Shown here: one piece after another, positions 44,619-54,863 of the stretch
How positions within the stretch are numbered: the first letter of the stretch is position 1
Layout of the letters: each line of letters starts with the position of its first letter
NCBI RefSeq assembly: GCF_017349075.1
Contig: NZ_JAFMOF010000002.1
Coordinates: 1,736,001 to 1,800,000 of the forward strand
Length of the DNA: 64,000 bases
Source of the DNA: Streptomyces triculaminicus
Lineage (GTDB): Bacteria > Actinomycetota > Actinomycetes > Streptomycetales > Streptomycetaceae
Direction: 5' to 3'
Translations under genes and position numbers: made by a program
Notes under the pieces: model-generated
What the model was told of the DNA's origin: nothing
The model's database searches: none
Seen by the model: only the letters and a program-made list of their open reading frames with translations

Positions 44619-45710
44619 CCCCCTCGCCCCGAAACCAACTGCGGATCTCCTGCTGTCACCCGGATCACCCGGATCACCCGCACCGGCCGGTCGGCCCGGC
44701 CGGTCCACGGCCGCCCACACACTCCTCTTCCTCCTCGCCGCACTCGCCCTGGCGGGCTCCATGGCGGCAGCCGTACGCATCGGCACCGCCGACGTGGGCT
44801 GGACCGGCCTCGCCCGCGTCCTCGGCACGCGACTCGGCCTGGGCGTCGAGCCGTTGCCCCCACTGCTGGACTCCCTCATCTGGGACCTTCGGCTGCCGCG
44901 TGTGCTGATGGCCGCCCTGGTCGGCGCCTCCCTCGCCGTATGCGGCACGGTCCTCCAGGCGGTCACCCGCAACGCGCTCGCCGACCCCTACCTGCTCGGC
45001 GTCTCCTCGGGCGCCTCGACGGGAGCCGTCGCCGTGGTCGTCCTCGGAGTGGGCGCGAGCGCCCTCGGGGTCACCGGCGGCGCGCTGGCCGGCGCGCTGT
45101 CCTCCTTCGGGCTGCTCCTGCTGCTGTTGCGACGCACCGGCCTGGACTCGGCCCGTATCGTGCTCACCGGTGTGGTCGTCGGCCAGCTCTTCACCGCCTC
45201 GACCTCGCTCGTTTTGATGGCCTCGGCGGACGCGGACACCACGCGGGCCGTCACCCACTGGCTGCTGGGCTCGATGGCGCCGGCCCGCTGGGACACCGTC
45301 GTGGTGTGCGCGGTCGTCACCCCGCTGGGGCTGGTGACCGCGTGGCTCTGCTCGAACGCCCTCGACGGGCTCGCGTTCGGCACCGACACCGCCGCGTCCC
45401 TCGGGATCGGCGTACGGAACACACGGATGCTGCTGCTCGTGGTCACGGCCGCGCTGACCGCGGTGGCGGTGGCCACCGTCGGCGCCATCGGCTTCGTCGG
45501 GCTGATCGTCCCCCACGGGGTGCGGTTCCTCGTCGGGCCGCTGCACCGGGTGCTGCTGCCGTACGCGGCGCTGGCGGGGGCGGTGTTCCTGGTGTGGACG
45601 GACGCACTGGCGCGGGTCGCCTTCGCGCCCCGCGAGGTGCCCGTGGGCGTGATCACCGCACTGCTCGGCGTGCCGCTCTTCCTTCTCATCCTGCGCAAGA
45701 GGGGTGAGCT

Positions 45711-45714
<4 letters not shown>
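44608..45714 (+). CDS. FecCD-type ABC transporter permease
   Basis: A 368-residue permease of the FecCD/BtuC family with about nine to ten helices. Hallmarks are LRLPRVLMAALVGASLAVCG, TVLQAVTRNALADPYLLGVS, the coupling-helix region and IGFVGLIVPHGVRFLVG. It pairs with the adjacent lipoprotein and ATPase. It overlaps both neighbours by 4-11 bases, showing tight coupling. Confidence 0.92.
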
Positions 45715-46520
<806 letters not shown>

Positions 46521-46541
46521 ATCCCTGTGAAAAGGAATCCC

Positions 46542-47389
46542 ATGCGCCAGACTCCCCCGCCACCACCCCCGCCCCGACCGTCGACGCACTCGTCGAGGCC
46601 GTCCTGGCGGGCGAACACGGCCCCCTTCCCTCCGAACTCGTCGCCACCAGCGTGTTCTGGATCCACCACGGCACCCGCCTCGCCGGCGGCGACACCACCT
46701 ACCTCAACCAGTACGTCCTGGTCCGCCTCGGCGACTCCTTCGGCGGCTGCGCCTTCGAAGCCGGCGAGATCGACCCGGTGATCTGCCGTGACTCCTCCGG
46801 CGCCCCGCTCGACCTCCTGCTGCGCGAGGCCCCACGCCCGCTGCGGATCGCCGCCCTCGACGCCTACCTCTCCGCGGCCCGCCCGCACCGCGTGGCCGCC
46901 GAGGAGGGCGACGCCGAGCCCGTCACCCTCCCCACCGGTACCCCGGAGGTCCGCGCCAGGGCCCGCGACGCGGCCATCGCCGGCCTGCTGGACATCGAGG
47001 AGGGCGCCAAGGTCGGCCTCATCGGCGTCGTCAATCCGCTGGTCGCGGCGATACGCGAGCGAGGCGGCGAACCACTGCCCTGCGACTTCAACCTCAAGAC
47101 CACCCAGTGGGGCGACCCCGTCACCGACGACATGCACGAGGTCCTTGAGCGCGCCGAGGCCGTCGTCGCCACCGGAATGACCCTCAGCAACGGCTCGTTC
47201 GACACCATCCTCGAGCGCTGCCGTTCCCGGGGCATCCCGCTGGTCGTCTACGCGCAGACCGGCAGCGCCGTCGCCCGCGCCTTCCTCGGCGCCGGGGTGA
47301 CCGCCCTGTCCGCGGAACCGTTCCCCTTCTCCCAGTTCAGCGCCGAGGAGACGGTCCTGTACCGCTACCGGACGGTGAGCGGCGCATGA
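46542..47389 (+). CDS. DUF364 (Rossmann-like, heavy-metal chelation) protein, apparent frameshift
   Basis: From about 46560 to the stop at 47389 the frame encodes a DUF4213/DUF364 protein: an N-terminal half with FWIHHGTRLAGGDTTYLNQY and GGCAFEAGEIDP, then the Rossmann-like part (VGLIGVVNPLVAAIRERGGE, AVVATGMTLSNGSFDTILER, VVYAQTGSAVARAFLGAGVT). The family is linked to metal loading or transport operons, function unproven. The only start with a good ribosome site (AAAGGA) is ATG 46542, which is out of frame: adding one base to the five C at 46554-46558 joins it cleanly to the rest. Either the gene is broken, or the assembly lost one C, or translation begins unconventionally; GTG 46652 would remove about 35 N-terminal residues. 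Confidence 0.75.
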
Positions 47390-48435
47390 CACCCGCCGCC
47401 CGCACCACCACCGCCGTATGCGGTGCCGATGCCCTCCCCACCGGCACCGGATACGCCCCCTGCCACCACGGCGAGATCCTCCAGGGCGTCTTCCTCGACG
47501 GCGACGGACGCCGGTGCGCGGGCCTGGTCACCCTCCCCATGGCCGGGCCCGGCAGCAGCGCCGAGTTCGTCCGCCGGCCCGGCACGGCGCCCCAGGCGCT
47601 CACCGTCACAACCGCCGACCGTACGAAAGCCGCACGGGCCGCGGCCCTCGCGGTGGCCGAATGCGCGCAGCGGACCGGTCAGCCGCTCTGCGGCGGGGAG
47701 TTGCGGCTCACCGGTGACATACCCGTAGGCCTGGGCATGGGCAGCTCCACCAGCGATGTCATCGCCACCGTCCGCGCGGTCGCCGACTCCTACGGCCTGC
47801 GGCTGGCCCCCGGCACGGTCGCCCGGATCGCCGTGCGCGCGGAGTCGGCCTGCGATCCGCTGATGCTGGACGACCGCCCGGTGCTGTTCGCCCAACGGGA
47901 GGGCCGCGTCCTGGAGGTCCTCGGCCCGGCCCTGCCCCCGCTGGCCGTCGTGGGCTGCACCCTCGGCGGCGGCGCACCCGTGGACACCCTGTCCCTGCCC
48001 GTACACGAACCCGGCGACAGTGACGTACGGGCCTGGGAGCGCATGCGCACGCGGCTGCGACGCGCGGTGGCGACCGGCGACGTGCAGCTGCTCGGCCAGG
48101 TCGCCACCGCCAGCGCGCGGCGCGCACAACAGGTGCTCGGCCACCCGGAGTTCGACGCGCTGACCTGCATCGCCCGCCGTGTCGGGGCGGCGGGTGTCCA
48201 GATCGCGCACAGCGGCGCCGTGGCGGGCGTGCTGTTCGACCCGGCCGCACCGGGCCTGCGGCACCGCGTCCGCAGCTGCCTGCGCGCCCTGGACGCCCAC
48301 GGCATCCCCGCCACCCGGACCTTCACGACCTTCACCACCACCAAGGAGCTCTTGAATGGACCAGCACATCGCGGAGTCGATCGGCCGGCCGGACCTGATA
48401 CGCCTCGACGACCGGCTCGTCTGCCTGCGCTTTGA
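47386..48435 (+). CDS. GHMP kinase, PduX-like (L-threonine kinase)
   Basis: A 349-residue small-molecule kinase of the GHMP superfamily. The opening CHHGEILQGVF matches the GExxQG signature of PduX, and the ATP-binding loop is GDIPVGLGMGSSTSDVIATV near residues 108-128. PduX makes O-phospho-L-threonine for cobalamin; no other cobalamin gene is here, so the phosphothreonine probably feeds the PLP enzyme encoded next. It overlaps the DUF364 gene by four bases. The 3' end runs 80 bases into the next gene; an alternative is a lost base near the end. Confidence 0.8.
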   Translation: MTPAARTTTAVCGADALPTGTGYAPCHHGEILQGVFLDGDGRRCAGLVTLPMAGPGSSAEFVRRPGTAPQALTVTTADRTKAARAAALAVAECAQRTGQPLCGGELRLTGDIPVGLGMGSSTSDVIATVRAVADSYGLRLAPGTVARIAVRAESACDPLMLDDRPVLFAQREGRVLEVLGPALPPLAVVGCTLGGGAPVDTLSLPVHEPGDSDVRAWERMRTRLRRAVATGDVQLLGQVATASARRAQQVLGHPEFDALTCIARRVGAAGVQIAHSGAVAGVLFDPAAPGLRHRVRSCLRALDAHGIPATRTFTTFTTTKELLNGPAHRGVDRPAGPDTPRRPARLPAL

Positions 48436-49381
48436 GACGATGAAGGTGGTCTCCGCCCTCGCCGCGGTACGCCATCTTCTGGACACCGGGGCGGTGCGGC
48501 GCGGGGGCACCCTGCTGGACAGCTCCAGCGGCATCTACGCGTACGCCCTCGCCCTGGCCTGCCACCGGCATGGCATGCGATGCCACATCGTCGGCTCGAC
48601 GACGGTGGACCACACGCTGCGCACCCAGCTCACCGTACTCGGGGCGACGCTGGAGCAGATGGAACCGTGCAGCGACCTCAAACTCGACCAGAAACGGCGC
48701 GTCGAGCGGATCCACGAGATCCTCGCCGAACACCCCGAGTACCACTGGATGCGGCAGTACCACGACGACATCCACTACCTCGGCTACCACGCGATCGCCG
48801 ACCGGATCCGGGAGGCGACCGGCGCGGAAGGGCCCCTCACCGTCGTCGGCGGGGTCGGGTCGGGCGCCTCCACCGGAGCCCTCGCCCGCTACCTGCGCTC
48901 CGAGAGCCTTGGTGGCTCGGCCGGCGTCGAACTCGTCGGCGTCCAGCCCTACGGCAGCCTCACCTTCGGCGCCGAGCACGTCTCCGACCCCGAGATCATC
49001 ATCGCCGGGATCGGCAGCTCCATCCCCTTCGGGAACGTCTCCCACGAGCTGTACGACACCCTGCACTGGATCTCCTTCGACGCGGCGCTGGCCGGCAGCG
49101 TCGACCTGCTGCGCCGGCACGCGGTCTTCGCGGGCCTGTCGACCGGCGCCGGGTACCTCGCCGCCCGCCACGAACGCGAGCGTTCCCCCGAGCGGACGGT
49201 CCTCTTCATCGCCGCCGACACCGGCCACCGTTACGTCGACACGGTCTACGCCCGGCACCGCGAAGCCGCGCCGATCGCGGATCTCGCCCCGCGGGAGGTG
49301 TCCGACCAGAGCCGGCTGGCCCTGCCATGGTCCCGCATGCGCTGGAACCGCGCTCCGGCCCCGGACTTTGCCATCACCTAG
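48356..49381 (+). CDS. Cysteine-synthase-like PLP enzyme
   Basis: A 341-residue fold-type II PLP enzyme of the cysteine synthase/SbnA family, which eliminate a phosphate or acetate from a beta-substituted amino acid and add a nucleophile. The PLP Lys is probably in CLRFETMKVVSALAAV near residues 23-38; the substrate loop reads LLDSSSGIYAYALALACHRH in place of TSGNTG, and the phosphate-binding loop is VVGGVGSGASTGALARYL. The altered substrate loop argues against ordinary cysteine synthesis. The ATG at 48356 has AAGGAG seven bases upstream, although it lies inside the end of the kinase gene. With the kinase it could use phosphothreonine to form a beta-methyl amino acid. Confidence 0.8.
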   Translation: MDQHIAESIGRPDLIRLDDRLVCLRFETMKVVSALAAVRHLLDTGAVRRGGTLLDSSSGIYAYALALACHRHGMRCHIVGSTTVDHTLRTQLTVLGATLEQMEPCSDLKLDQKRRVERIHEILAEHPEYHWMRQYHDDIHYLGYHAIADRIREATGAEGPLTVVGGVGSGASTGALARYLRSESLGGSAGVELVGVQPYGSLTFGAEHVSDPEIIIAGIGSSIPFGNVSHELYDTLHWISFDAALAGSVDLLRRHAVFAGLSTGAGYLAARHERERSPERTVLFIAADTGHRYVDTVYARHREAAPIADLAPREVSDQSRLALPWSRMRWNRAPAPDFAIT

Positions 49382-49463
49382 GGGCCCCGATGGGGTTCTC
49401 CCCCTTGCGGCCCGGGGGGTCGCTCCATGTCCCAGCGGAGCGGCCGACCGGCATGATCCGTCC

Positions 49464-50684
49464 ATGACTTCACGGCGAACGAAAACCCGGATTCTGGCTG
49501 GTGCGGCGGTCCTCGGCAGTGTGTCCGCCCTGGCCACTCCGGCGTCGGCGGCGGCCGGCTCCCACAGTGGGCGGGCACAAGGCGGGGCAGTCGTCTCCGT
49601 CGAGCAAGCGGCCGACCTCACAGCGGAAGAAGTGTCCGGGGAGCTCCGGGGAAAGATCGACTCGTCCCAGGTCCGCTACGGCGTGACCGCCTATCGGGTC
49701 ACCTACCGCACCACTGACAGCGCGGGCTCCCCCACGACCGCGAGCCAGCTCGTCGCCCTGCCCAAGAACAAGGCGCGCCACCTGTCCACCGTCTCCTGGC
49801 TGCACGGCACCACCGTCTACCGCAAGGACGTCGCCTCGGAGAATCCGAAGTCCAACGACCGGCTCGCCGCACTGCTGTTCGCCTCGACCGGGCGCGCCGT
49901 TTCGGCGCCCGACTACGTGGGCCTCGGCTCGGGCGAAGGCTTCCACCCCTACGGTGACCCTCGTGCCACCGTCGCGGCCTCGGTGGACGGCCTGCGCGCG
50001 GCCCGGACCGTCGCCCACCGGAACGGCCGGGAGCTGAAGCGGAAGGTTCAGGTCAGCGGGTTCTCGCAGGGCGGCCCCGCGACCATGCTGGTAGGCCGGG
50101 CGCTTCAGCAGGAGAGCGCCGACCCCTACTTCCGGCTGGGGGTACTCGCCCCGGTCAGCGGCCCCTACAACCTCTCGGCCTTCGAGGCCGCCGCAGCCGA
50201 CGACAAGATCGCCAAATCCGGCATCTACCTCGCCTACTTCGTCACCGCCTGGAACAAGATGTACGGCCTCTACGCATCACCCGGCGACGTCTTCCGCTCC
50301 CCTTATGACCGCAAGGTGGAGGGCCTCTTCGACGGCCATCACACCGCCGGGCAGATCGTCAGCGAACTCCCGGCGGCCTCCAAGGACCTGTTCACCGAGG
50401 ACTTCCTGAACAAGATCCGCAAGCCCGAGGGTGTCCTGAAGGACAAGCTGCGCCCGATGGACAACACCTGCGACTGGCGGCCGAACGTACCGGTGGAGAT
50501 CTTCCACGGCCGGGGCGACAAGGACGTCGACTTCAGTCACGCGGCCTACTGCGCCAGCCAGCTGACGAGGAACGGTGCAGCACGCCGGCTGACCGACGTC
50601 GGCGACTACGACCACAACGGATCGGTGCGGCAAGCCCTGCCCCGGATCGTCAGGTTCTTCGACGAGTCGGCGAAGACCGACTGA
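49464..50684 (+). CDS. Secreted alpha/beta hydrolase (lipase/esterase)
   Basis: A 406-residue exported hydrolase. Residues 1-30 form a signal peptide (MTSRRTKTRILAGAAVLGSV, ASAAA). The nucleophile elbow is VQVSGFSQGGPATMLVGRAL near residue 200, VEIFHGRGDKDVDFSHAAY supplies the Asp region and DYDHNGSVRQALPRIV the His. It resembles secretory lipases of actinomycetes and probably acts on lipids or esters outside the cell. It follows the metal locus in the same orientation with an 80-base gap, likely unrelated. Confidence 0.8.
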   Translation: MTSRRTKTRILAGAAVLGSVSALATPASAAAGSHSGRAQGGAVVSVEQAADLTAEEVSGELRGKIDSSQVRYGVTAYRVTYRTTDSAGSPTTASQLVALPKNKARHLSTVSWLHGTTVYRKDVASENPKSNDRLAALLFASTGRAVSAPDYVGLGSGEGFHPYGDPRATVAASVDGLRAARTVAHRNGRELKRKVQVSGFSQGGPATMLVGRALQQESADPYFRLGVLAPVSGPYNLSAFEAAAADDKIAKSGIYLAYFVTAWNKMYGLYASPGDVFRSPYDRKVEGLFDGHHTAGQIVSELPAASKDLFTEDFLNKIRKPEGVLKDKLRPMDNTCDWRPNVPVEIFHGRGDKDVDFSHAAYCASQLTRNGAARRLTDVGDYDHNGSVRQALPRIVRFFDESAKTD

Positions 50685-50879
50685 AGCGCGCCACCGGCAA
50701 CGGCTGGTCGAGCGGAGGGCGCACCCGACCGTGCCGTTCGTCGCCCGTCGGACATGTCCTGGACCCACCGGACACGCCCTGGGAGCGTGTCTTCGTAACT
50801 GGATCACGGTTAGCGGCCCTGCTGGGGCTTCCGAGGGGTTCTGTTGGAAGCCAAGGCTGACTCCGCCGCCGCAGTCCAC

Positions 50880-51124
50880 GTCGGTGTACTCCGGACCGTA
50901 CGGGGTCGCGGCCCAGCCGAAAACGGCCCCGCCCCGTGGTTCGTTTGTCGTAGCTGAGAACCACGAACCCGGCTCGTGCCATGGCCTGGACCTCGGCCTG
51001 GTATTTTGCCCGCTTCTCGGTACCAGAACCGTGCACCAGCACGACCCCGGGCCGCCAATCCTGCCGCCTCGGCAGGTGCCGTGACCGTACCCTGCAGCGT
51101 CAAGTCCCTACTACGGAACTCCAC
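50880..51124 (-). pseudogene. Alpha/beta hydrolase fragment with frameshift
   Basis: From ATG 51124 the frame reads MEFRSRDLTLQGTVTAPAEA, then homology moves to another frame as PGVVLVHGSGTEKRAKYQAE, AMARAGFVVLSYDKRTTG, the start of a hydrolase with the HG oxyanion motif. No nucleophile elbow follows. It is a 5' remnant with a frameshift near 51060. The remaining parts of the 50685-51507 gap hold nothing I can support. Confidence 0.6.
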
Positions 51125-51507
51125 GCTCTCCTCGGCGTCCTGCCCGGCAGGGTTGGTAGGGCTAGCACCATCCCCCGTGAATGACGAAAGCCGACGGATG
51201 GGCCGCCCACCTCAAGGGTACCCACGCCTCAATACCCGGCCTCGCAAGCGGCCGGGTGACGGCATGAGCGGGGGCCCGCGCCCGAGTTCACCTGCCATGC
51301 CGTCCGTGTGGCCGGCGACCATTGACAGCCGGGGCCTGGGACCGTCCCGCCGAACCCCCACGGCAGGCGATGTCCCAGCAGGTCAGGGCGTCGGACGTCC
51401 CACGAGTACGTCATTTCCTCGGCAACCGTGGCGACCCCATTCCCCTTCCCGCAATCTCGTTGGCGAGCCGGCCGTCGCGGTCGGCTCCGACAATCGGAGG
51501 GGAAGAA

Positions 51508-51999
51508 ATGCGAGCCTTGACCAGGACGCTCGTCAGTGTTGCCACCGCCGCCGGAATAGCCGCCGGCACCCTGGCGACCGCGGGCACCAGCTTCGCGGCG
51601 AACGCAACGGCCATAGAGCCGACGGCGAGCACAGAGGCCGTCGCCCCGTGGGCTGACAACCTCAGTCTGAGTACCGGGCAGGCCAAGAAGGTCCAGCAAT
51701 GGCTGAAGGAAAACTGGGGCTACAACGGACCGATCAATGGGCAGCTCGACCGCACCGGTTGGAGCGCGATACAGCGCTTCCTCAAGAAGCACTGGGGCTA
51801 CAAGGGCCCGATCGACGGAAACATCCGAGGGGGCACGGTGGTGGCGCTGCAGCGCTGGCTGAAGAACTGGGGCTATACCGACGCCGTCGACGGAATAATC
51901 GGGGAGAAGCTCAAGGCAGCGTTCAGGCGGTTCGCCGACTCGCTCTCACAAGAGTGGAGCGTCTCGTCGGGCACTGCCAGCGCCTGCACCTCCGCGTAG
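51508..51999 (+). CDS. Secreted peptidoglycan-binding-like protein
   Basis: A 163-residue exported protein. Residues 1-31 form a signal peptide (TLVSVATAAGIAAGTLATA, ending SFAA). The mature part has three degenerate repeats: VQQWLKENWGYNGPINGQLD, IQRFLKKHWGYKGPIDGNI, LQRWLKNWGYTDAVDGIIG, the pattern of peptidoglycan-binding domain 1. No catalytic domain is attached. Start ATG 51508 follows GGAGGGGAAGA. The C-terminus after FADSL overlaps the convergent PEP-mutase gene by 127 bases and may not be original. Confidence 0.75.
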   Translation: MRALTRTLVSVATAAGIAAGTLATAGTSFAANATAIEPTASTEAVAPWADNLSLSTGQAKKVQQWLKENWGYNGPINGQLDRTGWSAIQRFLKKHWGYKGPIDGNIRGGTVVALQRWLKNWGYTDAVDGIIGEKLKAAFRRFADSLSQEWSVSSGTASACTSA

Positions 52000-53498
52000 G
52001 AGAGGGCCGTGAGGGCTTCCGGCCGGCCGTCGCGGATGGCGGTCGCGGTGCTCACGGCCGCCGCCAGGGCGCTGCGGTAGAGCAGCGAGCCGAGGCTGAC
52101 CCTGCGTACGCCCAGCGCGGTCAGCTCGGTGAGGGAGGGGCCGGTCGGCGAGTAGAGGATGTTCAGCGGGACGACGAGCATGGCTGTCAGAGCGGCGATC
52201 CGGTCCGGATCGGACAGACCCGGTACGAACACCCCGTCCGCACCGGCCTGCTCGTACACCGCCAGGCGCACCGCCGTCTCCTCCTCTCGATGTCCGAGCC
52301 AGTAGGTGTCGGTGCGGGCGTTCACGAACAGCTCGGGTACGGCGGCCTTGACGGCGGCAATTTTCGCGGCGTGCAGCTCCAGCGGGGCGAGAGAGCCGTC
52401 CGGGCGACCGTCTTCGACATTGATCCCCGCCGCGCCCGCGTCGTACAGCTTTCGAGCCAGCACTGCCACTTCCAACGGGTCGTCGCTGAAGCCCCCTTCG
52501 ACGTCGACGGTGAACAGGAAGGAGCCCCGTCCGAGCCGTCGGGCCAGCGCCACAGTCGCTTCGGCGGTCGCTGCCACCCCGTCCGGCAGGCCGGCGGCCG
52601 CGGCCACGCCGAGGCTCGTGGTGCCGATGGCTTGGAATCCCTGCTCCGCGAGGGCGGCCGCGGAGGCGTAGTCCCAGGCGTTGGGCAGCAGCAGCGGGGC
52701 GGCCTGGTGGTGAAGGCCGGCGAAGGCGGTCAGCGGGCGCTGGAGCAGGCCGTCGGCCAGGGCCAGGGCGTGAGCCCGGCCGGGGCATACGCGCGGCGGT
52801 GCGCCGAAGGAGAGGGGTACGGGGTGCGCGCGGTGGGCGGCGGCCACGTCCAGGAGCACCACGTCGCCCTCGGCGATCTCACGACCGGCGATGCGGGTGG
52901 CACGGGCGGCGACCCGGCGCATGGCCCGCACCGGTGACGCCTCCCGGAGCACGCGGGCCAGCGGTACGTCGCCCTCGGCCGCAGCCTCCACCAGCGCCGC
53001 CGTCGCCGCGCAGGCCTGCACCAGCAGCCCGATGCGGTTGGCGGCGGCCTCCAGACGGGCTTCGTTCGCCCCCTCGGGCGCCGCCAGGTGAGCCGTCAGC
53101 CAGGCCACCGCCTCGTCCGCGGCCGGGTCCGTGGCCCCGAAGTAGGCACCGGCCACCACGGTCACCGCCTCGGCGACCGCCCCGGGCTCCGGCATCTCCA
53201 GGGCCTCGGCGAGGGTACGTACCACCCGCAGGCGTACGTCCCCCGCGGGCGCCTCCACCGCTGCCCGCCGCAGCGCGGCGGGGTCCAGCCGGTCCAGTTC
53301 GGCCTCCACCAAGGCACGTCGCCGTCGATGCCGCTCCCCGGAGCTGAACCGGACCACGGTGGCACGCAACCACGCGACACTCGCCCCGGCGGTACCGCCG
53401 TCCGCGGCCGGCAACTCGGGCACGAGAGCCGGATCCGCGAGCGCGGCCCGCACGTCCTCATGGCGGTCGAATTCATGCGTCGTGATCACGTGCGTCAT
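51873..53498 (-). CDS. P450-like domain fused to isocitrate lyase/PEP mutase domain
   Basis: A 541-residue two-domain protein. Residues 1-265 resemble the C-terminal part of a P450, ending in LSFGAPPRVCPGRAHALALA (haem-loop pattern F-G-x-x-x-R-x-C-x-G), but a normal P450 is 400 residues and neither the oxygen-activating I-helix nor ExxR is evident. Residues 270-500 are an isocitrate lyase/PEP mutase family domain: LLLPNAWDYASAAALAEQGF, IGTTSLGVAAAAGLPDG, FTVDVEGGFSDDP, GINVEDGRPDG, VNARTDTYWLG. The last 40 residues run antisense into the peptidoglycan-binding gene and look foreign. The ATG at 53498 faces a divergent ArsR gene. Function unknown. Confidence 0.7.
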   Translation of the reverse strand: MTHVITTHEFDRHEDVRAALADPALVPELPAADGGTAGASVAWLRATVVRFSSGERHRRRRALVEAELDRLDPAALRRAAVEAPAGDVRLRVVRTLAEALEMPEPGAVAEAVTVVAGAYFGATDPAADEAVAWLTAHLAAPEGANEARLEAAANRIGLLVQACAATAALVEAAAEGDVPLARVLREASPVRAMRRVAARATRIAGREIAEGDVVLLDVAAAHRAHPVPLSFGAPPRVCPGRAHALALADGLLQRPLTAFAGLHHQAAPLLLPNAWDYASAAALAEQGFQAIGTTSLGVAAAAGLPDGVAATAEATVALARRLGRGSFLFTVDVEGGFSDDPLEVAVLARKLYDAGAAGINVEDGRPDGSLAPLELHAAKIAAVKAAVPELFVNARTDTYWLGHREEETAVRLAVYEQAGADGVFVPGLSDPDRIAALTAMLVVPLNILYSPTGPSLTELTALGVRRVSLGSLLYRSALAAAVSTATAIRDGRPEALTALSYAEVQALAVPDETLHSCESESANRLNAALSFSPIIPSTASV

Positions 53499-53563
53499 GA
53501 CCCTGACCCTAGGGCCGCAACAGTTCGGCGCTCCCCGAACCATGCCTACGGCATCATCGCCTC

Positions 53564-54256
53564 ATGCCTCAACCACCTCAGCTCGCCGAGACCGCCGCCC
53601 TGTTCGCCGACCGTACGCGGGCCGCCTTCTGCCTTGCCCTGCTCGACGGACGCGCCTGGACTGCGGGCGAGCTCGCCCGGCACGCGGGGGTGCGGCCCTC
53701 CACCGCCAGCGAGCAGCTCTCCCGCCTCATCGAGGGCGGACTGCTGACCGAGGAACGCCAGGGCCGGCACCGCTACGTCCGGCTGGCCGGCCCCGAGGCA
53801 GCCGGCCTGATCGAAGCGCTCGCCTCATACGCCACCCACGCCTCGAACACCCAACCACCGCAGAACCTGCGGGAATCGGTGCGCCTGAGCGCCGAGGCCC
53901 GGGCCCGTACGTGCTACGACCATCTGGCAGGGCGATTGGGCGTGGCCTTGTCCGACGCGATGATCGCCCGAGGCCTGGTCGCCGCCGAGGACGGTCTCGC
54001 CGTCACCCCGGACGGCCGGACATGGCTGGCCGACACCCTGGGCTTCACGCGACCGCCAGGCACCCGGCGGCCCCTGGTACGCAGCTGCCTGGACTGGACG
54101 GAGCGCCGCCCCCATCTCGCCGGAGCACTGGGGGCCGCCCTGTGTGCCACGGCGCTGGAACGACAGTGGGTGCGGCGAGTGGGTTCCGGACGCGCGGTGA
54201 AGGTGACACCGGAAGGGACCGAGGCGTTCCAGGAACTGCTGGGGGCGACGGTTTAG
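53564..54256 (+). CDS. ArsR-family regulator
   Basis: A 230-residue winged-helix regulator: FADRTRAAFCLALLDGRAWT, GELARHAGVRPSTASEQLSR and LLTEERQGRHRYVRLAGPE. The long C-terminal part is a less usual extra domain with VTPDGRTWLADTLG. No CxC metal site is visible, so it is not a classical metal sensor. It is divergent from the P450-like/PEP-mutase gene with 65 bases between them and probably controls it. Confidence 0.85.
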   Translation: MPQPPQLAETAALFADRTRAAFCLALLDGRAWTAGELARHAGVRPSTASEQLSRLIEGGLLTEERQGRHRYVRLAGPEAAGLIEALASYATHASNTQPPQNLRESVRLSAEARARTCYDHLAGRLGVALSDAMIARGLVAAEDGLAVTPDGRTWLADTLGFTRPPGTRRPLVRSCLDWTERRPHLAGALGAALCATALERQWVRRVGSGRAVKVTPEGTEAFQELLGATV

Positions 54257-54332
54257 GCAGTGACTGCCGCGTCCTGGCAGCACGGCCGGTTCGAACGCGT
54301 CCGATGCCTCGCGCCTGGGCAGTAGTCGGCCT

Positions 54333-54764
54333 GTGGTCGCACTGCCGAACGACATCCGTCCGAGGATCGAAACGCCGCACATCTGGTACGTGGGAACGGT
54401 CAACCAGGACGGCTCGCCGCACGTGAGTCCCATGTGGGTGGGGCTCGACGGGGACCTGGTGCTGTTCAACACCGCTGTGGGCCGGGTCAAGGAACGCAAC
54501 CTGCGCCGTGACCCGCGCGTGTGCCTGTCCCATGCGGACCCGGCCGACCCCTACGACCGCGTTCAGATCCGTGGCCGTGCCGTCCGGTTCGTGGAGGGCC
54601 CGGCGGCGGACCGGAACATGGACGAGCTGGCGGGCATCTACCTGGGCACCGAACGGTTCGAGTGGCGCGTTCCCGGTGAACAGCGGGTCATCGTGCTGAT
54701 CGAGCCCACGCGTGTCCGTCGCGTGGTCGGAGTCGAGCCGTTCCCGCCCAGGGGGCGTCTGTAG
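54333..54764 (+). CDS. PPOX-class F420-dependent oxidoreductase-like protein
   Basis: A 143-residue split-barrel flavin/F420-binding protein: TPHIWYVGTVNQDGSPHVSP, MWVGLDGDLVLFNTAVGRVK and NLRRDPRVCLSHADPADPYD, the usual opening of the family, with RVQIRGRAVRFVEGP in the middle. It probably reduces or binds a small molecule. GTG 54333 is the start. It precedes the PKS by about 100 bases in the same orientation. Confidence 0.8.
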   Translation: MVALPNDIRPRIETPHIWYVGTVNQDGSPHVSPMWVGLDGDLVLFNTAVGRVKERNLRRDPRVCLSHADPADPYDRVQIRGRAVRFVEGPAADRNMDELAGIYLGTERFEWRVPGEQRVIVLIEPTRVRRVVGVEPFPPRGRL

Positions 54765-54863
54765 CCTGTTGTCATGGCGCCGGGGGCGCCGTGACGGCAA
54801 CGCTCCGCTTTTGACGAGGAGTTCGCCGAGCAGAGCTGTCTCGCTCGTCCGGGGCCGAATGGG

